A stretch of DNA of 34,649 nucleotides from the NCBI GenBank assembly GCA_964609495.1, contig CAZSTA010000013.1:1-34649 (forward strand), written 5' to 3'. A program made the translations under genes and the position numbers. Below are positions 1 to 7,347 of the stretch, piece after piece. Position 1 is the first letter of the stretch. Each line of letters starts with the position of its first letter. The notes beneath the pieces are model-generated. The model was not told the origin of the DNA, searched no databases, and saw only the letters and a list, made by a program, of their open reading frames with translations. This stretch comes from CAZSTA01 sp964609495 [NCBI: uncultured bacterium]. Its GTDB lineage: Bacteria; CAZSTA01.

Positions 1-2503
1 CCACAAAATTTAAAACATCCTTTAATACCCTCTCCAGCTCCTCAACCTCTTGAATTATAACCCTGCTATATCTCCTAATAGGGCTTCCCTTCTCCAGTTT
101 TCTCTGAAGACGACGAGCATAGCCACCTATACATACTAGAGGATTTCTTATATCGTGGGCAACAGTCTCTGTTACCTCGCCAATAGCGGCTAACTTCACT
201 GATTTGATAAGCTGTTCCTGAGCCTCCTTTAACTTAGTGTGAGCGGTAGCCAGGCTATCATACATCTCGGCTCTCTCAATCGCCAAACCCACTTGGTTAG
301 CAAAGGTCATCAAGAAATGGATATCCTCATCAGTGATAGGTTGTTGATTATACAAATTATCAACTACCATAACTCCAACTACTCTATCCTTAGCGATAAG
401 AGGAACTGAAGCAAAAGAAGCACAACCGAGGATATCGGCGATCTCTTTCCCATCGTTAGGATCGCTGTTCGCATCCTTTACATTAAAGGGGCTCCTCTCT
501 AAAACTGTTTTAGCTAGGATCCCAGCCTCTGATTTTATAGGTATTCTAATGGACTTAGCTATCTGATTAAATGGTTTATTATCCAGTTCTTCGATCTTAC
601 CCGTAGCTATAATTAAATCTGCTAGAGAGCCTTTCTGAGAGGCGATTTCGCTCCAGATCCTGCCAGCATCCTCCGGGCTCGATGGTCCTAACCCCATTCT
701 TCCTTCCAATACTCCGTTTTTCTCATCGACCAGGAGCAGAACCGCTCGATTGAAACCCATTCCATCCCCCAAAGTTACCGCGGTAAGGATAATATATAGC
801 AACTCCTTAAGCTGAAGCGTGCCTTGCATAGCTTTGCTTACTTCCTGAAGCATAGAGAGCTTCTTGACCTTAATCTCATTTGCCCGGGCAAGCCTCTCCG
901 CTCTCTCATACAGCCTAGCGTTTTCGATAGCCAAACCAGCCTGATAGGCGAAGGTGGATAACAACTGCATATCCTCACTGGTGATAGCTTTATCCCTGTC
1001 GAAAGCCACTGAAATTATCCCTATGACTTTATCCCCAGCTATAATAGGTATAGTGACAAAGGACTTTGTTCCTGTAGCCCGAAATAATTCTCTAATAGAT
1101 TCACTCAAACGCAGATCATTAAGAGGATCGTTGACCAGAACTGGTCTCTTCTCTCTTATAGCGATCTCTGAAGGATTTCCTTCTAAACCGAGAGGAGTTT
1201 TATCATAAATAACCTCTGGAGTCACTCCCTCTCCAAAGCCAGCTTTGCCAGCTAATACATTCTCCTCCTCATCGATGAGGGCCAGCCATCCCCGATCGAA
1301 GCTGAACTCCTTCACTCTTTGCATAATAAGCAGAAGTTTTTCCTCAAGAGAAGTCGGTCTCAATAATTCTTGAGCTGTAGTTTGCAGATTCTTCATATCA
1401 TCAGCTCTTTTAGTAGTGAAGGCGAAAAGCCTAGCGTTTTCGATAGCCTGCACGGCCTGAGAAGCGAAGGTGGAGAGAAGTTGAAGATCCCCCTCGGTGA
1501 AGCCCTCCAAGGAGATCCCACTGAAGGAGGTTTTATCATATACCGCTAGGCTTCCTATAACCTTCCCCTCGACGAGCAAGGGAACACAAATCAAGCAGGA
1601 TATCACTGATTTAGTCGCATCTGCGAATCTAGGATTGGACCGAACATCGTTTATCAGAGCAGGTTGTCCTTTCTCAGCTACCCATCCTGCTATCCCCTCT
1701 CCAAGCTCAAGGGTCGATTCCTCAGCTATCTTTAGATCTACCCCGTGATAAGCCCTGATCCTCAGCAGACCCTCCTCATCCAAAAGCCTCAAGACGCTCC
1801 CTCTGGCTTTAATAACTCGGGCACTCTCGAAGGCAATAAGATTCAATAAAACTCCTAGATCACGCGTGGAATTTATTGCCATACCGATGTCATATAAAGT
1901 TGATAACTCGGCTAGTCTCTGTTTAATAGTATTATGCAATTGAGAATTGCGAATCGCAGGAGCAACTTGATCCGCTATAGTCGAGAGCAAAGCTATATCT
2001 CTCTGGCTATAATCTCTCCTCTCTACGGTATATACATTGAGCATCCCCAATAAATTCCCCTCATCTACTAGAGGAACTGCTAATTGGGAATTAAATCCTC
2101 CCTCCCCAGCTTTGGGGAAAGGGTCGGTCCCCTTTCCCCACTCCACTAAATCCCGAACCACTATCGGCTTTCTCTCTTGAGCCGACCGACCGGTTATTCC
2201 CTCTCCCAGTCCGATCCTTATCGGTCCCAACGCCTCCTTTAAGGGAACTTTTGAACCTTGAGTTTTATTGTCGGCAAAAGTTCCCTCATCGAGTCCCGCG
2301 GATGCTTCGAGGACTAAATCATCCGCCACTTCGTCCCCTAGATAGATAGAACAAGCATCTATCTTCATCAGAGAGACAGTAGCTTCCACTATAGCCTGCA
2401 ACCTCTCGTCAAGATCGAGGGCTGATCTCACCACCTTGCCGATCTCACTTAATATAGCTAATTCTCGCATTTCTCCTTCAGAATAGCTACTAGCATCGTT
2501 CAT
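1..2503 (-). CDS. Multi-GAF sensor histidine kinase, partial (3' end beyond window)
   Basis: The frame is open from an ATG at 2503 to the window edge, giving 834 visible residues. Four GAF-type sensor domains can be seen, at about residues 20-190, 200-360, 370-535 and 550-745. A short coiled linker and a HisKA dimerisation helix follow, with the phospho-acceptor motif AHDIRNP (His783). The ATPase domain must lie outside the window. There are no transmembrane segments, so it is probably a cytoplasmic sensor kinase using GAF ligands or redox/phytochrome-like signals; the ligand cannot be told. An SD-like run of G lies just upstream of the ATG. GAF1 carries an in-frame palindromic repeat peptide at residues 74-88, in a loop between conserved strands. 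A second palindrome encodes about residues 122-131. It probably follows glgA and pckA in one transcript. Confidence 0.9.
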   Translation of the reverse strand, partial: MNDASSYSEGEMRELAILSEIGKVVRSALDLDERLQAIVEATVSLMKIDACSIYLGDEVADDLVLEASAGLDEGTFADNKTQGSKVPLKEALGPIRIGLGEGITGRSAQERKPIVVRDLVEWGKGTDPFPKAGEGGFNSQLAVPLVDEGNLLGMLNVYTVERRDYSQRDIALLSTIADQVAPAIRNSQLHNTIKQRLAELSTLYDIGMAINSTRDLGVLLNLIAFESARVIKARGSVLRLLDEEGLLRIRAYHGVDLKIAEESTLELGEGIAGWVAEKGQPALINDVRSNPRFADATKSVISCLICVPLLVEGKVIGSLAVYDKTSFSGISLEGFTEGDLQLLSTFASQAVQAIENARLFAFTTKRADDMKNLQTTAQELLRPTSLEEKLLLIMQRVKEFSFDRGWLALIDEEENVLAGKAGFGEGVTPEVIYDKTPLGLEGNPSEIAIREKRPVLVNDPLNDLRLSESIRELFRATGTKSFVTIPIIAGDKVIGIISVAFDRDKAITSEDMQLLSTFAYQAGLAIENARLYERAERLARANEIKVKKLSMLQEVSKAMQGTLQLKELLYIILTAVTLGDGMGFNRAVLLLVDEKNGVLEGRMGLGPSSPEDAGRIWSEIASQKGSLADLIIATGKIEELDNKPFNQIAKSIRIPIKSEAGILAKTVLERSPFNVKDANSDPNDGKEIADILGCASFASVPLIAKDRVVGVMVVDNLYNQQPITDEDIHFLMTFANQVGLAIERAEMYDSLATAHTKLKEAQEQLIKSVKLAAIGEVTETVAHDIRNPLVCIGGYARRLQRKLEKGSPIRRYSRVIIQEVEELERVLKDVLNFV
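2112..2139. repeat. Perfect 11-base inverted repeat inside the GAF kinase gene
   Basis: TGGGGAAAGGG at 2112-2122 and its exact complement at 2129-2139 flank a 6-base loop. It encodes part of WGKGTDPFPKAG in the GAF1 region, where GAF domains normally have a short loop before the final strands. The sequence differs from the 45-base family next to it. It may be a second kind of inserted palindrome or chance. Confidence 0.5.
2242..2286 (-). repeat. Palindromic repeat copy A, in frame inside the GAF kinase gene
   Basis: The ends are a perfect 12-base inverted repeat (AGGGAACTTTTG on the plus strand and its complement at 2275-2286) around a 21-base centre. On the minus strand it is translated as GTFADNKTQGSKVPL, residues 74-88 of the kinase. 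The length of 45 bases keeps the frame. The same element, in the same orientation and frame, is found inside glgA (copy E, 5903-5945), while the two host proteins are otherwise unrelated. Confidence 0.9.
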
Positions 2504-2537
2504 ATCTGACCCCCCATTATAATATAGAGGAGATAAA

Positions 2538-2552
2538 AGGGGAGAGGCCCCT
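2538..2552 (-). terminator. Possible weak terminator after pckA
   Basis: On the minus strand an AGGGG/CCCCT stem of 5 pairs with a 5-base loop is followed directly by a run of T (complement of 2535-2538). It lies about 50 bases after the pckA stop and before the GAF kinase start, so it may partly separate these two genes. The stem is short. Confidence 0.3.
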
Positions 2553-2603
2553 AAAAGGGAATCTTTAACCTTGAGTTTTATTGGAAGCAAAAAGTTTCCT
2601 TTT
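2553..2603 (-). repeat. Palindromic repeat copy B, directly after the pckA stop
   Basis: This 51-base sequence has the same core as copies A and E (AACCTTGAGTTTTATTG on the plus strand) and imperfect inverted ends (AAAAGGGAATCTTT against AAAAGTTTCCTTTT). It begins one or two bases after the pckA stop codon, between pckA and the GAF kinase gene, and is not translated as part of pckA. Confidence 0.75.
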
Positions 2604-2604
2604 C

Positions 2605-4224
2605 TCAATGGTAAGGTAGTGATTCTCTGATGTGCGAGGGTATCTTGCCATATTTCCCCTCAAAAGTCTCCAAATATTCCTCTCGTCCCGAAAGGAAGTC
2701 CTTCAACTTACTCTCCAATAATCTAGCATCTGGAAATAGCGGTCTCGCCACCAAAAGATTTAGATCGGCTCTATTGCACGCGATCGGGAAGTGATAACCA
2801 AGATGATCTGTCTCTTGACTGAAGACAAGGCGATTTCTCAGCAGATCATCATAAGTTGCCAACGATTGCTGGAGGTTGATCTCCCTCTCATCTTGCCCTA
2901 TCGTTCCCGTATTAGCTAAGTAACATTGAATATCAGGATTCTTCTTCATAAATTCGTAGAAGATCATAGCATGCAGAAGCCGGTCTCCAGCCACAAAGGG
3001 ATCTAAAAAGAACACTCGTTTGAACTTGCCCGCTTCCTCGGGGTTTCCTCCCGAGGTCTCTATCGATTCGCCATAGATAAGTTGCATCGTCGCTTGTTCT
3101 GGTGTCAACTTTGAGATACCGTTGACTAAGGCGTTTCTGGTGAGCAAAATAATATAATTGATCTTATCTGCCCTTAGTCCTGGACTCGCTAATCCCAAAT
3201 TTTCTCTCGTTATTACTGCTCTTCCATTGGCAGTTTTAGATAGATTCAAAAAATCAGGGACACCATCTTTAAGGAACACGTTCTCCAGAAAAGCATCTCT
3301 TGAAGTCGCAGCTCTAAGTATCTCGGGTTGATCTTCATCTAATCCCTCGGTCTTAATGAACATCCCATTCAACTCGAAGGCCGCGTAAGAACCATCGAAT
3401 CCGAACTGCCCTCCATCGTCTCCTATAACCTCCGAGTATTCTCCAGGTAACCTTGCCAATCCTCGACACGAGGTCGTAGTCTTACCCGTAGCGGTCAAGC
3501 CCGATATCGAGGTAATGATCTCAGTTAAGTTTTCCTTCTTAGAGGCGGGATCATAAGCGCGGAGATAATCTCGTCTAGCACCGGCGTGTAAGAAGAGCCC
3601 AGTTTTATCTATCGTTTTGATTCTCCAATCTTCAAACGTGAAGACCCCCTTCTTACCCTCCCCGGTATAGGTGCTATTCCTACAGATCTTAATTTGATCG
3701 CCTCTCACCTCGCCCATCGCTAAACAAATTTGAACATCTTTCTCGATAAGTCTTTTCTCTTTATTTCGCTCAAATTCTTCATCGCTGAAGAATATTATAG
3801 TATAAGTTGGTTTCTCAACAATTCTGGGAGTAGGTTTATCGAAGAGTAGTTTCAAACCATAAGCTAATTGAGCATGTTTCTCCGGCATAAGGAATCTTGT
3901 AGTAACTCCATCCTTCCCGTCCCCAATGATCACATCGAGCGATATAACATCCTCAGAGCTTAGTATATCTACCGTTTGGTGGGTTAATCTCCTCTCCTCC
4001 TCACCGAACTGATCGTCTATGCTATTTTTGGTGAGAGGTGCGGCTCTCGATGTTGGCTCTGAATCCGCGGCGATTGAACCCATCTTTGTCTCAATTACCC
4101 CCTCCTGCTTCAAGGCTAGATCACGTAGCTGTTCGAGAGAATAACCCTCATGTAATCTACCTTGCTTCTTAGCATCTGAATAGATCTTCTCAGCCGTCCA
4201 CTTAAATTCAGCTTCAATATTCAT
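2605..4224 (-). CDS. pckA: Phosphoenolpyruvate carboxykinase (ATP type), divergent
   Basis: The 539-residue length fits ATP-dependent PEP carboxykinases, which convert oxaloacetate and ATP to PEP, CO2 and ADP as the entry step of gluconeogenesis. The family's YTGEGKKGVFTFED stretch is at about 186-199, the P-loop is GLTATGKTT at 242-250, and the acidic metal/kinase-2 motif IGDDGG is at 267-272. The P-loop departs from the usual G[LI]SGTGKTT, and the residues after GDD differ from the usual pattern, so this is a divergent subgroup. The first 70 residues look like an added N-terminal region. The ATG at 4224 is preceded by a G-rich SD about 11 bases upstream. It is downstream of glgA with repeat copies C and D in the gap, and copy B follows its stop. 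Confidence 0.85.
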   Translation of the reverse strand: MNIEAEFKWTAEKIYSDAKKQGRLHEGYSLEQLRDLALKQEGVIETKMGSIAADSEPTSRAAPLTKNSIDDQFGEEERRLTHQTVDILSSEDVISLDVIIGDGKDGVTTRFLMPEKHAQLAYGLKLLFDKPTPRIVEKPTYTIIFFSDEEFERNKEKRLIEKDVQICLAMGEVRGDQIKICRNSTYTGEGKKGVFTFEDWRIKTIDKTGLFLHAGARRDYLRAYDPASKKENLTEIITSISGLTATGKTTTSCRGLARLPGEYSEVIGDDGGQFGFDGSYAAFELNGMFIKTEGLDEDQPEILRAATSRDAFLENVFLKDGVPDFLNLSKTANGRAVITRENLGLASPGLRADKINYIILLTRNALVNGISKLTPEQATMQLIYGESIETSGGNPEEAGKFKRVFFLDPFVAGDRLLHAMIFYEFMKKNPDIQCYLANTGTIGQDEREINLQQSLATYDDLLRNRLVFSQETDHLGYHFPIACNRADLNLLVARPLFPDARLLESKLKDFLSGREEYLETFEGKYGKIPSHIRESLPYH

Positions 4225-4244
4225 TCTAACAACTACCCCCCTTT

Positions 4245-4328
4245 AAAAGGAAACTTTTTAACTTACATATTTTTATCTGCAAAAGTTACCAGAGCACTTG
4301 AGTTTTATCGCCCGTAAAAGTTTCCTTG
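4245..4328 (-). repeat. Palindromic repeat copy C, tandem composite in the pckA leader
   Basis: The first part (4248-4290) has the length and ends of copy A but a diverged centre. Its right arm (GCAAAAGTTACC) then serves as the left arm of a second unit with the conserved centre CACTTGAGTTTTATCGCCCG and the end GTAAAAGTTTCC. The second unit (from 4279) is nearly identical to copy D (4381-4436), differing at about three positions. It lies between the end of glgA and the start of pckA. Confidence 0.7.
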
Positions 4329-4380
4329 TTACACTAATAAAAACTAACTTCTGGTTTTCAATATTTCAGTTTTAATTTGT

Positions 4381-4436
4381 CTGCAAAAGTTACCAGAACA
4401 CTTGAGTTTTATTGCCCGTAAAAGTTCCTTTTATCC
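4381..4436 (-). repeat. Palindromic repeat copy D, overlapping the glgA 3' end
   Basis: CTGCAAAAGTTACCAGAACA begins the unit, followed by the family centre (CTTGAGTTTTATTG) and the end AAAAGTTCC. It covers the last codons of glgA. On the minus strand glgA runs into the repeat in a different frame from copies A and E, reads RNFYGQ and stops at a TAA inside the element (4409-4411). Confidence 0.75.
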
Positions 4437-5968
4437 ACTGCCCTCTTATAAAGCTCTACATATTTTTGGGCGGAAACCCTCCAGGAGAAATCAGCTTGCA
4501 TTGCGTTCCTCACTAATTTATGCCAAGCAGACTTATCCTTATAGGTCTGTATTGCCCTTTCTATAGTCTCGAGCAGAGCTTTGGAGGAATATTCCTCAAA
4601 GACGAAGCCATTTCCCTCACCGGTATCGCTATCGTAATCTTCAATAGTATCGGCTAAGCCTCCTACAGCTCGCACTATAGGAATGGTCCCATACTTCAAA
4701 CTATAGAGTTGATTTAGACCACAAGGTTCAAAGCGAGATGGCATCAGGAACATATCCGCAGACGCCTCGATGCGATGAGCCAAAGCATTATTGAAGGTCA
4801 GGTTTATCCCGGCTTTACTTGGATATTTATGTCCGATCTCAGTGAAAATTTTATGATACTTTGGTAAACCAGTTCCTAAAAGGACGAATTGAATATCAAG
4901 GGACATCATCTCGTCCGCAATCTCAGCCACCAGATCGAACCCCTTCTGATCGACCAGGCGAGATATTACACCTATTAACGGGATATCACCACCCATAAGG
5001 GGAAGGTTATTCTCCTCCAATAACTTCTCCTTATCCTTTCTCTTCCCAGAGAGATCATCGAAGCTGTATTTATAAGGGATCAACTCGTCGATCTCAGGAT
5101 TCCAGACCTCATAGTCTATGCCATTTACAATACCAAAGAGATCCTCGCTCCTGTCCCTTAAAACTCCCTCCAAGCCACATCCATACTCTGGACCGCTCTG
5201 GATCTCCTCGGCATATCTTTCGCTTACGGTATTCAAGAGGTCCGCATACACCAAGCCGACCTTCATGAAGTTGATCTGTCCCCAGTACTCGAAGGGGCTC
5301 ATAGGATAAAACATATCCCAACCGAAACCGGTCAACTCCATTATCTCTTTGGGATATACCCCTTGATATTCCAAGTTATGGATACTATATAGGGTAGCTA
5401 TACCTTTAAAGAAAGGATCGGAGGCATAGAGAGTCTTAAGGTAAGCCGGGATCAATCCCACATGGTAATCATTACAGTGAAGCACATCGGGTTTCCATTG
5501 CAGAGCTTTCAAAACCTCCAGAGTCGCCCTGGAGAAGAAGATAAATCTCTCCGCGTTATCAGGATATCCCAAGCCTGTTTTGGGGTCGGTGTATATTCCA
5601 TCTCGATCAAAGTAGGTGTCGTTACCTATGAAATATACTTCCACCTCGCTATTTGGCAATCTGGAGGTGAAGAGGGAAATATTCTCCCTTTTTTGTCCAA
5701 TTGGAACGTTTAGATCGGGTATATCCTCAATCTTTTCGAGACCAAATTTCTCCTCATCGATCATTTTGTGTTTGGGCATAAAGACGCGTGCTTGGAGATT
5801 CTCGATCTTCTCCAACTCCTTAGGCAAAGCTCCGACTACATCAGCCACCCCGCCTGCCTTGGCAAAAGGAACTACCTCAGCCGCTACGATCGCCACTGAA
5901 AGGGGAACCTTTGAACCTTGAGTTTTGTTGCCGGCAAAAGTTCCCTTTTTCAACTCACTTTGACTCAA
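4409..5968 (-). CDS. glgA: Glycogen synthase (ADP-glucose type, GT5)
   Basis: This 519-residue GT5 glycogen synthase transfers glucose from ADP-glucose to the growing alpha-1,4-glucan. The substrate-binding K-x-G-G motif is in FAKAGGVADVVGALP (Lys37), HNLEYQG is in the N-lobe, and the C-terminal signature PSRFEPCGLNQLYSLKYG is followed by GTIPIVRAVGGLADT. The start is TTG at 5968, since AAGGAGGT lies 8 bases upstream and no ATG is available. Residues 9-23 (GTFAGNKTQGSKVPL) are encoded by palindromic repeat copy E and come before the first conserved strand (VAIVAAEV), so the insertion sits in a tolerant N-terminal tail. The last residues and the stop are supplied by repeat copy D. A promoter is visible at 6057-6085. 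It probably forms a transcript with pckA, which fits gluconeogenesis feeding glycogen storage. Confidence 0.95.
   Translation of the reverse strand: MSQSELKKGTFAGNKTQGSKVPLSVAIVAAEVVPFAKAGGVADVVGALPKELEKIENLQARVFMPKHKMIDEEKFGLEKIEDIPDLNVPIGQKRENISLFTSRLPNSEVEVYFIGNDTYFDRDGIYTDPKTGLGYPDNAERFIFFSRATLEVLKALQWKPDVLHCNDYHVGLIPAYLKTLYASDPFFKGIATLYSIHNLEYQGVYPKEIMELTGFGWDMFYPMSPFEYWGQINFMKVGLVYADLLNTVSERYAEEIQSGPEYGCGLEGVLRDRSEDLFGIVNGIDYEVWNPEIDELIPYKYSFDDLSGKRKDKEKLLEENNLPLMGGDIPLIGVISRLVDQKGFDLVAEIADEMMSLDIQFVLLGTGLPKYHKIFTEIGHKYPSKAGINLTFNNALAHRIEASADMFLMPSRFEPCGLNQLYSLKYGTIPIVRAVGGLADTIEDYDSDTGEGNGFVFEEYSSKALLETIERAIQTYKDKSAWHKLVRNAMQADFSWRVSAQKYVELYKRAVDKRNFYGQ
5903..5945 (-). repeat. Palindromic repeat copy E, in frame near the glgA N-terminus
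   Basis: GGGAACCTTTG at 5903-5913 and CAAAAGTTCCC at 5935-5945 form 11-base inverted ends with one mismatch, around the family centre. It is translated on the minus strand as GTFAGNKTQGSKVPL, differing at one residue from copy A in the GAF kinase and read in the same frame. Confidence 0.9.
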
Positions 5969-6056
5969 AATATGAACCTCCTTAAATTATATTTTGATCC
6001 AATGAATAGACAAAAGAATTATATAACTAATATTTCATAGGGCTGTATTACTCCTA

Positions 6057-6085
6057 ATGATAACACAATTTTGCCGAATTGTCCA
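6057..6085 (-). promoter_or_regulatory. Probable sigma-70 promoter for glgA
   Basis: On the minus strand TGGACA (6080-6085) and TATCAT (6057-6062) are separated by 17 bases. Each hexamer matches consensus at five of six positions. It lies in the 138-base gap between apgM and glgA and would give a leader of about 80 bases ending in the AAGGAGGT site of glgA. Confidence 0.55.
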
Positions 6086-6106
6086 GATACAAGGGCTTTA
6101 GGAAGA

Positions 6107-7315
6107 TTATGCTCCATACTTATTCAACCTAAGCGAGTGAGCAAGCATAAGGGGAATAGCTTCCGTTGCGGGGAATCTTCCCAATCCCCCATTCGAAGCA
6201 CACTCCCTCTCTGAGAAAACCTGCACCTTATCGGCAAGGCAAACTGGGGAGTAGAGCAAGAAGGGATTGGGGTGCCAGCTATGAGCTTTGAGCTTAGCAG
6301 GAGTCGAGTGATCTCCCGTTACCACTATAACCTCGGGCTTAAGCGCCTCTAGGCGAGGAATAAACTTATCCACCTCCTCAATTATCCCTACTTTAGCCTC
6401 GAAATTACCATCCTCACCATAGCTATCGGTCTTCTTAATATGAACGTAGAAGAAATCGAACTTCGCAAAGTTCTTCTCTAGAGTATTAAATTCGCTCTCT
6501 ATTGTAGATCCCGTCTCCAGAATATCCATCCCTACCAATCTAGCTAATCCCTTATACATGGGATAATTAGCTATAGCCGCGGTTTTCAAGCCAAATACTT
6601 CCTTCATCGAAGGGATATCAGGATGTTTGGCTAAACCTCTCAGAAGGGCGGTGTTAGCTGGACGCTCATCTTTCAAGACCTCATTTACTCTCTCGATGAA
6701 CTTATTAGCTATCTCGGCGCTCTTCTTCGCCCCTTCATTTAAAGCCTCGATCTTGAGGGGTTTCAAGCCAGGCTTTTGAGGATCGCTCTCGGTTAGACCA
6801 TCACTCAATCCATCTCCTCGGAAGACGACTACGAAACGGTGCTCCTTACCTGGTCTTATTATTACCTCCACATCGTCGATCTTTCCGATCTTTTCAGCCA
6901 ATAGTTTACATAATTGCTCATTCTTCTCAGTGGGAATCCTACCAGCGCGACGATCGGTAATTATCCCATCCTTCATAGTAGCGAAATTTGCTCTACAAGC
7001 AAGATCCCTCTTAGTCATCTCAAATCCTATTCCTAATGCCTCTAAGACTCCTCTACCGATCTGATACTTGAGGGGGTCATAGCCGAAGAGGGCTAGATGA
7101 GAGGGACCGCTACCAGGAGTGATCCCCGGACTGATGGCTTCTGATAATCCACAGTTACTCTTAGAGGCTAAACTATCCAGATTCGGCGTGTTAGCTGTCT
7201 CCAGTTCAGTCTTGCCTCCCTCGACCATCGGGAGACCTCCCAGTCCATCTATTACTAATAGAACTATCTTGGTGTCAACTTCGTTCAATAAAGACTTGAT
7301 TATCTCGAAATCCAT
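6107..7315 (-). CDS. apgM: Cofactor-independent phosphoglycerate mutase, archaeal (ApgM) type
   Basis: This 402-residue protein belongs to the alkaline-phosphatase superfamily mutases that interconvert 3- and 2-phosphoglycerate without bisphosphoglycerate. Metal-site and catalytic motifs are LLVIDGLGGLP (Asp23), the Ser-containing ITPGSGPSHLALFGYDP at 65-81, and VVTGDHSTPAKLKAHSWHPNP near the C-terminus. The length and motifs fit the archaeal-type ApgM rather than the longer GpmI. The ATG at 7315 has GGAGGT 5 bases upstream. It follows murB by 32 bases on the same strand and is probably co-transcribed. The enzyme serves glycolysis and gluconeogenesis, fitting glgA and pckA downstream. Confidence 0.92.
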   Translation of the reverse strand: MDFEIIKSLLNEVDTKIVLLVIDGLGGLPMVEGGKTELETANTPNLDSLASKSNCGLSEAISPGITPGSGPSHLALFGYDPLKYQIGRGVLEALGIGFEMTKRDLACRANFATMKDGIITDRRAGRIPTEKNEQLCKLLAEKIGKIDDVEVIIRPGKEHRFVVVFRGDGLSDGLTESDPQKPGLKPLKIEALNEGAKKSAEIANKFIERVNEVLKDERPANTALLRGLAKHPDIPSMKEVFGLKTAAIANYPMYKGLARLVGMDILETGSTIESEFNTLEKNFAKFDFFYVHIKKTDSYGEDGNFEAKVGIIEEVDKFIPRLEALKPEVIVVTGDHSTPAKLKAHSWHPNPFLLYSPVCLADKVQVFSERECASNGGLGRFPATEAIPLMLAHSLRLNKYGA

Positions 7316-7347
7316 AATCTACCTCCATAAGAAATTATAAGACCTGA

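Noticed and set aside
954-1748. Two plus-strand frames of 84 and 83 codons inside the GAF kinase region
   Set aside because: They lie opposite a strongly supported minus-strand GAF protein with clear domain motifs. Neither has an SD or recognisable sequence.
2242-5945. Repeat units as a CRISPR array
   Set aside because: The units are palindromic, unevenly spaced, partly inside genes, and have no similar-sized spacers or cas genes nearby.
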